Assembly: GCF_900112485.1 (NCBI RefSeq)
Contig: NZ_FOMG01000021.1
Span: 1 to 64,000 of the forward strand
Length of the DNA: 64,000 bases
Direction: 5' to 3'
Origin: Clostridium uliginosum
Lineage (GTDB): Bacteria > Bacillota > Clostridia > Clostridiales > Clostridiaceae
Part shown: one piece after another, positions 25,044 to 34,279 of the stretch
How the letters are laid out: each line of letters starts with the position of its first letter
How positions within the stretch are numbered: the stretch's first letter is position 1
The notes under the pieces: generated by a model
Database searches by the model: none
What the model was told of the DNA's origin: nothing
Seen by the model: the letters and a program-made list of their open reading frames with translations, nothing else
Position numbers and translations under genes: made by a program

Positions 25044-25300
25044 TAAGACTAGAAAAATAGTGCAACAGTTTCTATCATTTTAAGTTGCACCCATTAGAGA
25101 TTGTTCCAAAGACAAGCTTTTGACAATCTCTAATGGAACAACTTAAAACGATGAAACTGTAAGCACGATTTTTCAATGCTTACTACGCAATTATTCATCA
25201 AATTTCTTTGAGGATAATAATTTGTAGCAATATCTTATATTGGTAATAGTAAACCAGAAATATGATAAATATTGCTCTATAAACTAGGAAAATTAATTCA
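25044..25300 (+). repeat. Family B/C palindromic core and left-arm fragment before the ECF gene
   Basis: GACTAGAAAAATAGTGCAAC ... GTTGCACCCATTAGAGATTG pairs with CAATCTCTAATGGAACAACT and onward (25044-25215), a long palindrome related to family B. A separate arm, AATATTGCTCTATAAACTAG (25265-25288), matches 26769-26792. It sits between queK and the ECF gene. Confidence 0.65.
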
Positions 25301-25311
25301 GGAGGTAAGTT

Positions 25312-25875
25312 ATGAGAAAATTTAATTTAAGTATTATGATGTTTATGTCATTATCAATAGTTATTAATATTGTTGGAGGTTTTTTGGCTTTGAGTTTAAA
25401 GTTGCCTGTATATATTGATACAATAGGAACAATTTTAAGTGCAGTAGTATTAGGACCAATAAATGGGGGAATAGTGGGAATATTAACAGCTATAGTAAAT
25501 GGAGCAATGTTTGATCCAATGTCATTTTATTTTTTACCAGTTCAATTAATTATAGGAGTAAGCACAGGATTGTTTTTTAAGAAGTCTAAATTTGAAGGTT
25601 TTAAATCTATATTTGCAATTATAATTATTACGATTTTAGGTTCAATAACAGCATCAATTATTGCTTCATTTGTATTTGGTGGGGTTACGTCATCAGGTTC
25701 AAGCATATTAGTAGTTATATTTAAGAACTTAGGAATAAGTACTATAACAGCTGTATTTTCAACTCAAATATTCACAGATTTATTAGATAAGGCAACTAGC
25801 TTTGGAGTTGTATTTACAGTAGTAAAAACAATTCCGTTAAGGCACATTCAAAGAAATAACAAGTCAGTATGCTAG
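25312..25875 (+). CDS. qrtT: ECF transporter S-component, probable queuosine-precursor transporter (QrtT-like)
   Basis: 187 residues, five to six membrane helices with the S-component style MSLSIVINIVGGFLALSLKLPVYIDTIGT and LGPINGGIVGILTAIVNG. It would bind substrate and dock with a shared ECF module (EcfA/A'/T) encoded elsewhere. Context (preQ1 riboswitch, queK, radical SAM gene) points to queuine or preQ1. The C-terminal RHIQRNNKSVC and stop TAG are encoded by a family A element beginning at 25841, so the last residues are not original. AGGAGG precedes the ATG. Confidence 0.78.
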   Translation: MRKFNLSIMMFMSLSIVINIVGGFLALSLKLPVYIDTIGTILSAVVLGPINGGIVGILTAIVNGAMFDPMSFYFLPVQLIIGVSTGLFFKKSKFEGFKSIFAIIIITILGSITASIIASFVFGGVTSSGSSILVVIFKNLGISTITAVFSTQIFTDLLDKATSFGVVFTVVKTIPLRHIQRNNKSVC

Positions 25876-25925
25876 TTTATTTTGAGTCATATTGTGTTGA
25901 TAAAATTAGCTAATAGATAAATTTA
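25841..25925 (+). mobile_element. Family A element, left half
   Basis: Begins GGCACATTCAAAGAAATAAC after TAA (25838-25840) and matches family A up to AAAATTAGCTAATAGATAA. The right half is missing; the radical SAM gene begins at 25942. Confidence 0.8.
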
Positions 25926-25941
25926 GTTAGGAATGAGATAA

Positions 25942-26631
25942 ATGGATAGATATAATATTATAAATGAAAAAAATAAAAGAGAGATTGTTTTATTAAAGGG
26001 GCTTCCATGCGTCTGGGGGAAATGTAGTTTTTGTGATTATATAGATGATAACTCTACCAAAGAAGAAGAAATAAACAAGTTGAATTTTGAAGTTCTAGAG
26101 AATGTAAAAGGTGTATATAAAACTTTAGAGGTAATAAATTCAGGAAGTTGTTTTGAATTAACAAAAGAAACATTAAAAATGATAAAACAAGTTATAGATA
26201 AAAATGGTATAAAAAAAATGTTTTTAGAAAGCCATTGGTGTTATAAAAATAGACTACAAGAGATGAGAGACTTTTTTAATATAGAAATAGTCTTTAAAAT
26301 TGGAGTAGAAAGTTTTGATAATGATTTTAGAAATAAGTTTTTAAATAAAAATGCTAATTTTAAAACTTATGAAGAAGTAAAAGAACATTTTAAATCAGTT
26401 TGTTTATTAGTTGGAATAAAAGGACAAACAAAAGAGATGATCAAGAGAGATATAGATATAGTATTAAATCATTTTGATTATGGAACAGTAAACATATTTA
26501 CTGAAAATACTACTGAAATAAAAAGAGATGAAGAATTAATAAGTTGGTTTGAAAGAGAATATCAATTTTTAAAAGATGTTCAAAAAGTAGAAATACTATT
26601 TGAAAATACTGATTTTGGTGTTGGAGATTAG
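25942..26631 (+). CDS. queL: Radical SAM protein, probable queuine lyase (QueL-like)
   Basis: 229 residues, small for a radical SAM enzyme. The cluster motif is C-VWGK-C-SF-C at residues 21-29, i.e. Cx4Cx2C rather than the usual Cx3Cx2C. Later segments VINSGSCFELT, FLESHWCYKNR and IGVESFD fit a partial TIM barrel. QueL enzymes open queuine to give preQ1 in clostridia and are encoded with QueK and QrtT, as here. The assignment rests mainly on that context. The ATG follows AGGAATGAGATAA. Confidence 0.75.
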   Translation: MDRYNIINEKNKREIVLLKGLPCVWGKCSFCDYIDDNSTKEEEINKLNFEVLENVKGVYKTLEVINSGSCFELTKETLKMIKQVIDKNGIKKMFLESHWCYKNRLQEMRDFFNIEIVFKIGVESFDNDFRNKFLNKNANFKTYEEVKEHFKSVCLLVGIKGQTKEMIKRDIDIVLNHFDYGTVNIFTENTTEIKRDEELISWFEREYQFLKDVQKVEILFENTDFGVGD

Positions 26632-26651
26632 AAGGACTATAATATCTTATA

Positions 26652-26730
26652 GTAGGCACATTCAAAAAAATAACAAGTCAATATACATCACATCTTGGAC
26701 CTGTTATTTTCTTTCATGCGCTTTAATACA
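26652..26730 (+). repeat. Short family A element
   Basis: TAGGCACATTCAAAAAAATA ... CCTGTTATTTTCTTTCATGCG, a 79-bp hairpin with family A ends after the radical SAM gene; it may act as a terminator. Confidence 0.65.
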
Positions 26731-26753
26731 TTATGCTAGTGAAAATTGTAAAA

Positions 26754-26957
26754 ATCAGAAATAGGACAAATATTGCTCTATAAACTAGGAAAATTATACT
26801 AAGTATTTCTAATATTTAGAGTTGTGCCCAAAACAGTTTGCTCCAAAGACAGGCTCTGAACAAACAATTTTGGAACAACTTCAAATAAAGAAATACTAAG
26901 CACAATTTTCTAATGTTTATTTCGCAATTATTTGTCCTATTTCTTAGTGTAATTTAT
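26754..26957 (+). repeat. Family C (B-related) palindromic element
   Basis: AGAAATAGGACAAATATTGC and its counterpart GCAATTATTTGTCCTATTTC are inverted ends. Inner arms GAGTTGTGCCC...GGAACAACTTC continue the palindrome across about 200 bp. It has no coding region. Confidence 0.7.
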
Positions 26958-27218
26958 TTTCTTTAATGTCGTTTATTAACAAAAATTAACTAGCACAACG
27001 TGTAGCATTAGTATTAATTCAACAGGAATATTTTTACATGGAGCCTTTAATATATAGTATAATATATATTAAAGTCTTTTTATTTTAGAATATTAAGAGA
27101 AATTATTTTTTAAAGTTTAGTATTTAAAAAAATATATAATTTTTAGAAATGATATTGTGAAGTCGTGGATAAATATAATATAGAATTATTAATTTTTATT
27201 ATAAAAGGGAGTATTGTT

Positions 27219-27827
27219 ATGTGTAAGAAGTATCCTAATAAAAATACAGCTATAAAGGTTCTTGAACAGGCAGAAAAGTTAAATCTAGGATTGTGGAAAC
27301 AACATTCTGAATTTGTAGCGTTAGCTTGCAAAAATATTGCAGAACATTGCATAAATCTTGATAGCAATAAAGCATATATCTTAGGTTTGTTACATGATAT
27401 AGGTAGACGGGTAGGGATAGTCTCAGAACGTCATACAATTGCTGGATATCAATATTGTATGGAAAAAGGTTGGGATGACGTTGCTAAAATTTGTGTTACA
27501 CATTCATTTATGATACAAGATATTCATTCAGCAATAGGAAAATGGGATGTTACAAAAGAAGAATTTGAACTTGCTAGAAGCATTATAAACTCAGTTATTT
27601 ATGATGATTATGACTTATTAGTACAATTAGGTGATGCTTTAGCTTTACCTACAGGATTTTGTTTACTTGAAAAAAGATTTGTTGATGTTACTTGTAGGTA
27701 TGGTATACATGAATATACTGTTGCAAGATGGAAAAAGATAATGGAAATAAAAGATTATTTTGAAAAGAAAATGAAGTGCTATATTTATGATGTGCTTCCA
27801 AATGTTAAAGAAAATACTTTTGCATAA
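27219..27827 (+). CDS. HD-domain protein (metal-dependent phosphohydrolase)
   Basis: 202 residues from the ATG at 27219, which has AAAAGGGAG at good distance; an 18-residue upstream extension was not accepted. The HD motif LGLLHDIGRR with H-VALACKNIAEH before and HSF after gives the His/His-Asp metal set. HD hydrolases act on nucleotides or other phosphoesters. Neighbours do not tell the substrate. Confidence 0.8.
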   Translation: MCKKYPNKNTAIKVLEQAEKLNLGLWKQHSEFVALACKNIAEHCINLDSNKAYILGLLHDIGRRVGIVSERHTIAGYQYCMEKGWDDVAKICVTHSFMIQDIHSAIGKWDVTKEEFELARSIINSVIYDDYDLLVQLGDALALPTGFCLLEKRFVDVTCRYGIHEYTVARWKKIMEIKDYFEKKMKCYIYDVLPNVKENTFA

Positions 27828-27959
27828 TATTTTAATTAATTGAAATAGTACTTTTGGAATTGGTGTTAAAATTATAATTATTTTGATATAATAAACTTAC
27901 AAATAAAATATTAACAAATTATAGACAAGTATTAATATTTTACGAAAGATGGTGTTATT

Positions 27960-28928
27960 ATGAAGAAAATAATAATTTTAGTGGGACTAGCAGTTTTAAT
28001 GTCAATCACTCCAATAACAATGGCAAAGGCTGCATATAACAGAGATATTACTATACCAACAAAACAATTAGCAGTTGTTGATGGAAAAATAAAATCACAA
28101 ATTAACATTGATAAAGAAATTAAGGGTGTTAATCCGTGGTTGTATGTAGATGTAAAATTAGATGCAACTAAATCCAAACAAGGAAAATTTAATTATGCTG
28201 AATTAGCATTAAAAAGAGCGTTTAGTTATTTTGTAGAAAATAAGCTATCTTTAAGAGATGGAGATTTCTCTATTATATTAAATAATGGCTTTGTTATAAA
28301 TAAGGACAACTTCTCAGATAAAAAAGTAACAGATATAGCTATGAAAGAGATTTTAGATAAAGATTTCTATAGAGAAGATACTATATTTAAAATGGCATTC
28401 CTTTATCATGACAATGCAGTTGAAAGAACAACAAGCTGGAAACTTATAGATACTATAGATCTTCCAGCAGGTTCAAGCCATACTATTAACAAAAGATATA
28501 CTGCAGGGATAACTAAGAGTGAAGAGTTAGATATGGGATTAACATTAGGACTAAAATTCATAACAGAATCAAGTGCAAGTGCGGGAATTGATATAAAATA
28601 TGCATCAGCTAAAACACTAGCTAAAATAAATACTGATGTAAATGCAACTAGATCAAAAACTTTCAAAAATAGTAGTGAAATTAAGTCAAGCTTTGAAAGC
28701 ACTACAAATATAGCATACAATCCTTGCAATGAAGATAAAGTGATTTTAAGATATCAGTTAGTAGAAAATTACAAGGTAGACCCTAGTGCATTTAAAGATG
28801 CAACAAGTAAATTAGAAAAATTAATGAATTCATATGGAAGAGATATAGTTAAGATTGAGCCAACTTCAGGTGAATCTGGAATAGATATTCCAGTTGATCA
28901 AATTTTCGATGTAACTATAAATAAATAA
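27960..28928 (+). CDS. Secreted protein of unknown function, possible beta-pore-forming fold
   Basis: 322 residues with a clear signal peptide (MKKIIILVGLAVLMSITPI...AKAA, cleavage near residue 24). The middle (about 165-265) consists of long Ser/Thr-rich stretches with alternating polar and apolar residues (DTIDLPAGSSHTINKRYTAG, GLTLGLKFITESSASAGIDI, KTFKNSSEIKSSFESTTN), the style of aerolysin/ETX-MTX2 toxins. No family can be named with confidence. It has one cysteine. It stands alone with AAGATGGTGTT before the ATG. Confidence 0.6.
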   Translation: MKKIIILVGLAVLMSITPITMAKAAYNRDITIPTKQLAVVDGKIKSQINIDKEIKGVNPWLYVDVKLDATKSKQGKFNYAELALKRAFSYFVENKLSLRDGDFSIILNNGFVINKDNFSDKKVTDIAMKEILDKDFYREDTIFKMAFLYHDNAVERTTSWKLIDTIDLPAGSSHTINKRYTAGITKSEELDMGLTLGLKFITESSASAGIDIKYASAKTLAKINTDVNATRSKTFKNSSEIKSSFESTTNIAYNPCNEDKVILRYQLVENYKVDPSAFKDATSKLEKLMNSYGRDIVKIEPTSGESGIDIPVDQIFDVTINK

Positions 28929-29319
28929 TATTCTTATAAGTAAACTGCATATAGTATATTGCTTAAACAGGATATGAAAACATAAGACTATGAATGTAGT
29001 AGAGCCTACGATTCATGGTCTTATGTTATATAACAATATCAACACTCTTTTAAAACATAGCCTTAGTTTAAAATACCAAATAACATAAAATAAATATAAA
29101 GTTATACTTTTAATGAAAAAATTTCATATTACATCTTGAAAACTGTTATATTCAGGTATATTATTAATTTATACCTAAATATAACATAAATATCCAGAAT
29201 AGAATTTACTAATTATAATAATGTGTTGAAAAAAGTTTTATGTAATTAAATTCAACATACAAAATTTATTTAAAGATATAAAAAGCAATTAACAACAGTT
29301 ATATTTTTTTGCTATTTTG
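28929..29319 (+). other. Intergenic region: hairpin and family D fragment
   Basis: ATAAGACTATGAAT and ATTCATGGTCTTAT form a hairpin (28980-29023). A family D right end (ACAATATCAACACTCTTTTA, to ACATAGCCTTA) ends at 29064. The rest to 29319 is AT-rich without recognisable signals. Confidence 0.5.
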
Positions 29320-29333
29320 TGCAATCGTTTGCA
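29320..29333 (+). promoter_or_regulatory. Catabolite-responsive element (cre) upstream of beta-amylase
   Basis: TGCAATCGTTTGCA fits the CcpA operator pattern TGnAAnCGnTnnCA. Carbon-catabolite control of a starch-degrading enzyme is expected. It lies about 240 bp before the ATG; another family D fragment (29441-29480) lies between. Confidence 0.6.
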
Positions 29334-29575
29334 TGAAATTATAAAGGATATTTTTAAATAGTGCAAATTTATCTTTAACATTAAATAAATAACATTTAAG
29401 TAGAGTATTCTCTTATCTAATAAAGTCTTATAAATTAAGTCAAAGTTTAAAACTGTGTTGATATTGTTACATATATTTAATAAAAGTTTTAGTTCAATAT
29501 CAATTACATTAATAGGAAAGGAGGGGCGTATTATTAACTAGCTCATATAAAAAATATTAAAAGGGGGATAAGAAA

Positions 29576-31243
29576 ATGAAATATTTAAATAAACCATTAA
29601 AAAAATGTCTGGGATTTGCTTTAGCTTTACTATTATCTTTTACTTTAATTTTGTCTTCAGGGAGTGCAACATATGCATCATCTATTCAAAGAGATTATAA
29701 AGCAAATGTAATGGCACCACTAGGAAAAATAACAGATTGGAATACATTCAAGAAGCAGTTAATAACTCTTAAGAATAAAGGAGTTTATGCTATTACCACA
29801 GATGTGTGGTGGGGTGATGTTGAAAGTAAAGGTGATAATCAATTTGACTGGAGTTATTATAAAACTTATGCAGAGACTGTTCGTGCTTCAGGATTAAAAT
29901 GGGTTCCTATTTTATCAACACATCAATGTGGCGGTAATGTAAACAATAGTGATTCAAATTCAGATAAAGAAATAAATATACCTCTACCTTCATGGTTATG
30001 GACAAAAGATACTGCTGATAATATGCAGTTTAAAAATGAAAAAGGAAAGTGGGACAAGGAGTGTCTTAGCCCATGGTGGTCTGATATTGATAAGCAATAT
30101 GATGAACTTTATGCTTCATTTGCATCAAACTTTAGTCAATATAAAGATATTATAGCTAAAATTTATCTTTCAGGTGGTGCTTCTGGTGAATTAAGATTTC
30201 CTTCTTATAACAAACCATTAGGATGGAACTATCCTGAACGTGGAGAATTACAATGTTACAGTAAAGCAGCTATATCAGATTTTCAAAATGCTATGGAGAC
30301 TAAGTATAATAATATTTCTAAACTTAATAGTGAATGGAATACAAATTTAACAAGCTTTACCCAAATTACTCCTCCAACAGATGGAGATAATTTCTTTATA
30401 AATGGTTATAAATCAAAATATGGTAAAGATTTTTTAACTTGGTATCAAAAAGTAATTGAAAAACACTTATCCAATATAGCGTCTAAAGCACATGAACATT
30501 TTGATTCAGTTTTTAATGCTAGAATAGGTGCAAAAGTATCTGGGGTACATTGGTTGATAAATAGCCCTAGCATGCCACATTCAACAGAGTATTGTGCAGG
30601 TTATTACAATTATAATACTTTACTTGATCAATTTAAGGCATCAGATATAGATTTAACTTTTACATGTCTTGAAATGGATGACTCAAATGCTTATACTAAA
30701 CCTAATTATTCAGCACCAAAAAGCCTTGTTATAAACGTTGCAAATTTAGCTAAATCAAAAGGTATAAAAATATTTGGAGAAAATGCATTAACTATTTCAA
30801 ATAATAATCAATCATATCAAAATTGTGCTGAAATGTTATATAATTATGATTTTTCAGGATTTACACTTTTAAGATTTGGAGATCTTTTAAAAAGTGATGA
30901 CCCAACAAATTCAGAACTTAATTCTTTTGCAGATATTTTAGTAAAGAAGCCTGTTCCTGTTACATTTACACTAAATAATGTTAATGTAAAAGATGGAGAA
31001 AAAATATATATAGTAGGAAATGGATGGGAGATGGCTAATTGGACCACTGGACTATATCCTTCACAACTTACTTATAAAGGTGGAAAAGCAACAGCAACAG
31101 TATATCTTGCTGAAGGCCGTAACTATGAATTTAAAGCAATAAAAAAAGATGCTAGCGGAAACGTAACCTGGGAAAGTGGTAATAATCAGTCTTATACTGT
31201 TCCTACAGGAGGAGGCTCTTATACCTGGAATTTTAACAAATAG
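29576..31243 (+). CDS. Secreted beta-amylase, GH14 with C-terminal starch-binding domain
   Basis: 555 residues. A signal peptide (about 1-36, ending near SGSATYASS) is followed by a GH14 domain: GVYAITTDVWWGDVE, ILSTHQCGGNVNN, and the catalytic glutamates in SGGASGELRFPSY and IFGENAL. A CBM20-type domain (about 460-555, VTFTLNNVNVKDGEKIYIVG...WESGNNQSYTVP) ends the protein. It releases maltose from starch outside the cell. The ribosome site AAAAGGGGGA is strong, and a cre site upstream suggests CcpA control. Confidence 0.95.
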   Translation: MKYLNKPLKKCLGFALALLLSFTLILSSGSATYASSIQRDYKANVMAPLGKITDWNTFKKQLITLKNKGVYAITTDVWWGDVESKGDNQFDWSYYKTYAETVRASGLKWVPILSTHQCGGNVNNSDSNSDKEINIPLPSWLWTKDTADNMQFKNEKGKWDKECLSPWWSDIDKQYDELYASFASNFSQYKDIIAKIYLSGGASGELRFPSYNKPLGWNYPERGELQCYSKAAISDFQNAMETKYNNISKLNSEWNTNLTSFTQITPPTDGDNFFINGYKSKYGKDFLTWYQKVIEKHLSNIASKAHEHFDSVFNARIGAKVSGVHWLINSPSMPHSTEYCAGYYNYNTLLDQFKASDIDLTFTCLEMDDSNAYTKPNYSAPKSLVINVANLAKSKGIKIFGENALTISNNNQSYQNCAEMLYNYDFSGFTLLRFGDLLKSDDPTNSELNSFADILVKKPVPVTFTLNNVNVKDGEKIYIVGNGWEMANWTTGLYPSQLTYKGGKATATVYLAEGRNYEFKAIKKDASGNVTWESGNNQSYTVPTGGGSYTWNFNK

Positions 31244-31272
31244 CTATGAAAAGGCAATAAACATTTTACATT

Positions 31273-31558
31273 AATGTTTTAAGTGGATGTTAATATTGTA
31301 ATATAAAGCTTATGGACAGTGGAATTCACTTTAAGAACTCTAAAATAAATCTTAGTCCTATTAATGCATGCTCCCAATCAAAGATTGTGACAAGCAATTA
31401 ATAGTACTAAGATTTAATGAAACTCGACTCACATTCGTTCGCTGAGTAAGTTCGAGATACCAAATATAAAATTTGGACTCTTACTTAAGAGTTCTACAAA
31501 GCAAATTCCAATGCCATTTCGCCTTTATATTAAAATATCAACACTATTTTAAAATATT
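31273..31558 (+). repeat. Family D element with nested segment
   Basis: TAATATTGTAATATAAAGCT at the left and AATATCAACACTATTTTAAA at the right are the family D arms. The middle CTATTAATGCATGCTCCCAATC is shared with copies at 49300 and 54360. An extra block with ATTCGTTCGCTGAGTAAG is inserted. It lies after the beta-amylase gene. Confidence 0.8.
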
Positions 31559-31947
31559 TTATCGTCAATGTTTATTGCCTTTAATAATGCAAAATTGTTA
31601 TTGTTTCTTAATAGGTATTTATTTTAGGTTTAATTTTCATGTTTAAATCTTATACAAATTATTTAAATGCTAAATAGTCATGATTATCGATTAGTTATTT
31701 TTATAATTTCCACACTTTTTATTATATATAAGGGAAATACAAATTTATAAAGTGACTTGGATACTTTAATTTTTATGAATTAATTAAATAAAAAAATTAA
31801 ATAGAAAAATTAGTTTAGAAGAATGTGCAGATAATATGAATTTATTGAAGAATATATTACAATATTTTGTCAAATGAAATGCTTTACAATAAATGTAATT
31901 AGTGATAATATTTAGTAAACAAATATTTAAGATTATGGGGTGAGTGT
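31559..31947 (+). other. Intergenic region without recognised features
   Basis: About 390 bp of AT-rich DNA. The ribosome site GGGGTGAG of the enoate reductase gene is at its end. No convincing promoter or hairpin was picked out. Confidence 0.4.
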
Positions 31948-33951
31948 ATGGAAAAAAAGAATATTTTTAAACCAATTAAAATTGGAAAAGTTGAGGTTAA
32001 AAATAGGATTGCTATGGCACCTATGGGAACAGTAGGACTGGTTACTCCAGATGGATGTTTTTCTCAAAGAGCAATAGATTATTATGTTGAAAGAGCTAAA
32101 GGTGGAACAGGACTTATAATAACAGGTATTGTTAAGGCAGAAAATGAAATTGAAAAACTTAAAATGCCTATCTTCCCTTGTGCAACAACAAATCCTATAC
32201 ATTTTGCTCAAGTGGCAACTGAGTTAACTGAAAGAGTACATGCTTATGGTTCTAAAATATTCCTTCAAGTAACAATGGGACTTGGAAGATCTGCCAATCC
32301 TAAAATTGTTGATGGACAGCCAGTAGCACCATCTGCAATACCAAATTATTGGGACCCAAGTGTAACTTGTAGAGAACTTACTACAAATGAAGTAGAAACA
32401 ATAATTAAAAAATTTGGAGATACAGCTGAAATAGCTGTAGAGTCAGGCTTTGATGGAATAGAAGTACATGCAGTTCATGAAGGATATTTATTAGATCAAT
32501 TTACTATTTCATTGTTTAATAGAAGAACTGATAAATTTGGTGGTAATTCAAAAGAAAGATTAACATTACCAATAGAGATATTAAAAGAAATAAAAAATAG
32601 AGTTGGACAAGACTTCCCAGTTGGAGTTAGATATAGTATAAAAAGTTTTATAAAAGATTGGTGTCAAGGAGGACTTCCAGAAGAAGAATTTAAAGAACTT
32701 GGAAGAGATCTTGAAGAAGGTCTTGAATCCGCTAAAATTTTAGAGGAAGCTGGATATGACGAATTTAATGCTGATGGTGGAACATATGATGCTTGGTATT
32801 GGGCTCATCCACCTGTTTATCAAAAGCACGGATGTTATTTATCATTAACTGAAAAACTTAAAAAAGTGGTTAAAGTTCCAGTGCTAGTTGCTGGAAGAAT
32901 GGAGATTCCAGAACTTGCAGAAAAAGCATTAGAAGAAAATAAAGCTGATATGGTAGAGCTCGGAAGAGAACTTTTAGCTGATCCGTATTGGCCTAAGAAG
33001 GTTCTTGCAGGTCAAAATGAAAGAATACGTCCATGTATTGGATGTCAAGTAGCATGTTTGGGAAGAATTTTTGCTGGAAAATCAATATCTTGTGCAGTAA
33101 ATCCTAGTACAGGACATGAAGAACAATATGCTCTTAAACCAGCTTTGAAAACTAAAAATGTTATGGTAGTTGGTGGCGGAATTGCTGGTATGGAAGCAGC
33201 TAGAGTTGCAGCAATAAGAGGTCATAAAGTAACTATTTACGAAAAAACTGATAAATTAGGAGGACACATTATTGCAGGAGGTGTTCCAGATTTTAAGGAA
33301 GATGATAGACGTTTATTGGATTGGTATAAAAATGAGTTAAAAGAATTAAATGTTGATATCAAATTTGGAGTAGAAGTTACTGAAGAATTAATAGACAAGG
33401 AAAAACCAGAAGTTATAATAGCTGCAACAGGTTCAACTTCAATTGTATTAAATGTTGAAGGAGTAGATAGAGATAATGTAGCAACTGCTACTGAAGTTCT
33501 TTTAGGAGAAAAGTCAGTTAAGAATAATAAAGTTACTGTTATAGGAGGTGGCTTAGTAGGTTGTGAAACAGCTTTGTGGTTAGCTAAACAAGGTAAAGAA
33601 GTAACAATATTAGAATCTTTAGAGGATTTAATGATTGCAGGAAATCCAGTTCCTCATGCTAATAGAATAATGCTTATAGATCTTTTGAAAATGCATAAAG
33701 TAAAAGTTTTGACAAACAAATACGTGTATGAAATAAAAGAAAAGAGCATAGTAGTAGCAGATAATAAACATAAGAAATCAGAGGTTGATGCAGAAAATGT
33801 TGTTTTAGCAGTTGGCTATGCTTCAGATACTAAACTTTATGATAAGCTTAGAGATAAAGTTCCAGAACTTTATTTAATAGGTGATGCAAGAAAAGCAGCT
33901 AATATATTAAATGCTGTATGGGATGCTTATGAAGTAGCAAGAAATATATAA
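31948..33951 (+). CDS. 2-Enoate reductase (FMN/FAD/4Fe-4S old yellow enzyme family)
   Basis: 667 residues, the exact size class of clostridial enoate reductases (FldZ type). The N-terminal half is an OYE barrel (NRIAMAPMGTVGLVTPDG, GIEVHAVHEGYLLDQFTI). At about 350-380 the cluster motif CIGCQVACLGRIFAGKSISC follows. The C-terminal half has two nucleotide-binding folds (VVGGGIAGMEAARVAA, VIGGGLVGCETALWLA). It reduces activated C=C bonds of 2-enoates such as cinnamate with NADH. It is a single gene with an imperfect terminator downstream (34051-34095). Confidence 0.9.
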   Translation: MEKKNIFKPIKIGKVEVKNRIAMAPMGTVGLVTPDGCFSQRAIDYYVERAKGGTGLIITGIVKAENEIEKLKMPIFPCATTNPIHFAQVATELTERVHAYGSKIFLQVTMGLGRSANPKIVDGQPVAPSAIPNYWDPSVTCRELTTNEVETIIKKFGDTAEIAVESGFDGIEVHAVHEGYLLDQFTISLFNRRTDKFGGNSKERLTLPIEILKEIKNRVGQDFPVGVRYSIKSFIKDWCQGGLPEEEFKELGRDLEEGLESAKILEEAGYDEFNADGGTYDAWYWAHPPVYQKHGCYLSLTEKLKKVVKVPVLVAGRMEIPELAEKALEENKADMVELGRELLADPYWPKKVLAGQNERIRPCIGCQVACLGRIFAGKSISCAVNPSTGHEEQYALKPALKTKNVMVVGGGIAGMEAARVAAIRGHKVTIYEKTDKLGGHIIAGGVPDFKEDDRRLLDWYKNELKELNVDIKFGVEVTEELIDKEKPEVIIAATGSTSIVLNVEGVDRDNVATATEVLLGEKSVKNNKVTVIGGGLVGCETALWLAKQGKEVTILESLEDLMIAGNPVPHANRIMLIDLLKMHKVKVLTNKYVYEIKEKSIVVADNKHKKSEVDAENVVLAVGYASDTKLYDKLRDKVPELYLIGDARKAANILNAVWDAYEVARNI

Positions 33952-34050
33952 AGTGAATTTTTTTATGAATTGAGGAAAAAAGTTAATAAACAATAGAGCG
34001 TGGGTACTTCTATTGCTACACTTAAACAGTAAGGCCTATTCATAAATTTT

Positions 34051-34095
34051 AAGGACAATTAGTGGATAATAAATATCTCCATTAATTGTCTTTTT
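34051..34095 (+). terminator. Terminator after the enoate reductase gene
   Basis: AAGGACAATTAGTGGA pairs with TCCATTAATTGTCTTTTT. Confidence 0.8.
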
Positions 34096-34279
34096 ATTTG
34101 GCTATGTTTTAACTAAATGTTGTACATTTAGTTGTATTATTGCATATACTTATATAATGAAGAATTTTTTTCGATAACACTCTTCTTTTAAATAGAAGTA
34201 AAGTAACACATATTTAGTATATATAAGTTAAAGCCATATATCTTATATGTAAAAATATGAAAAGGAAGGTGTATGAAAA

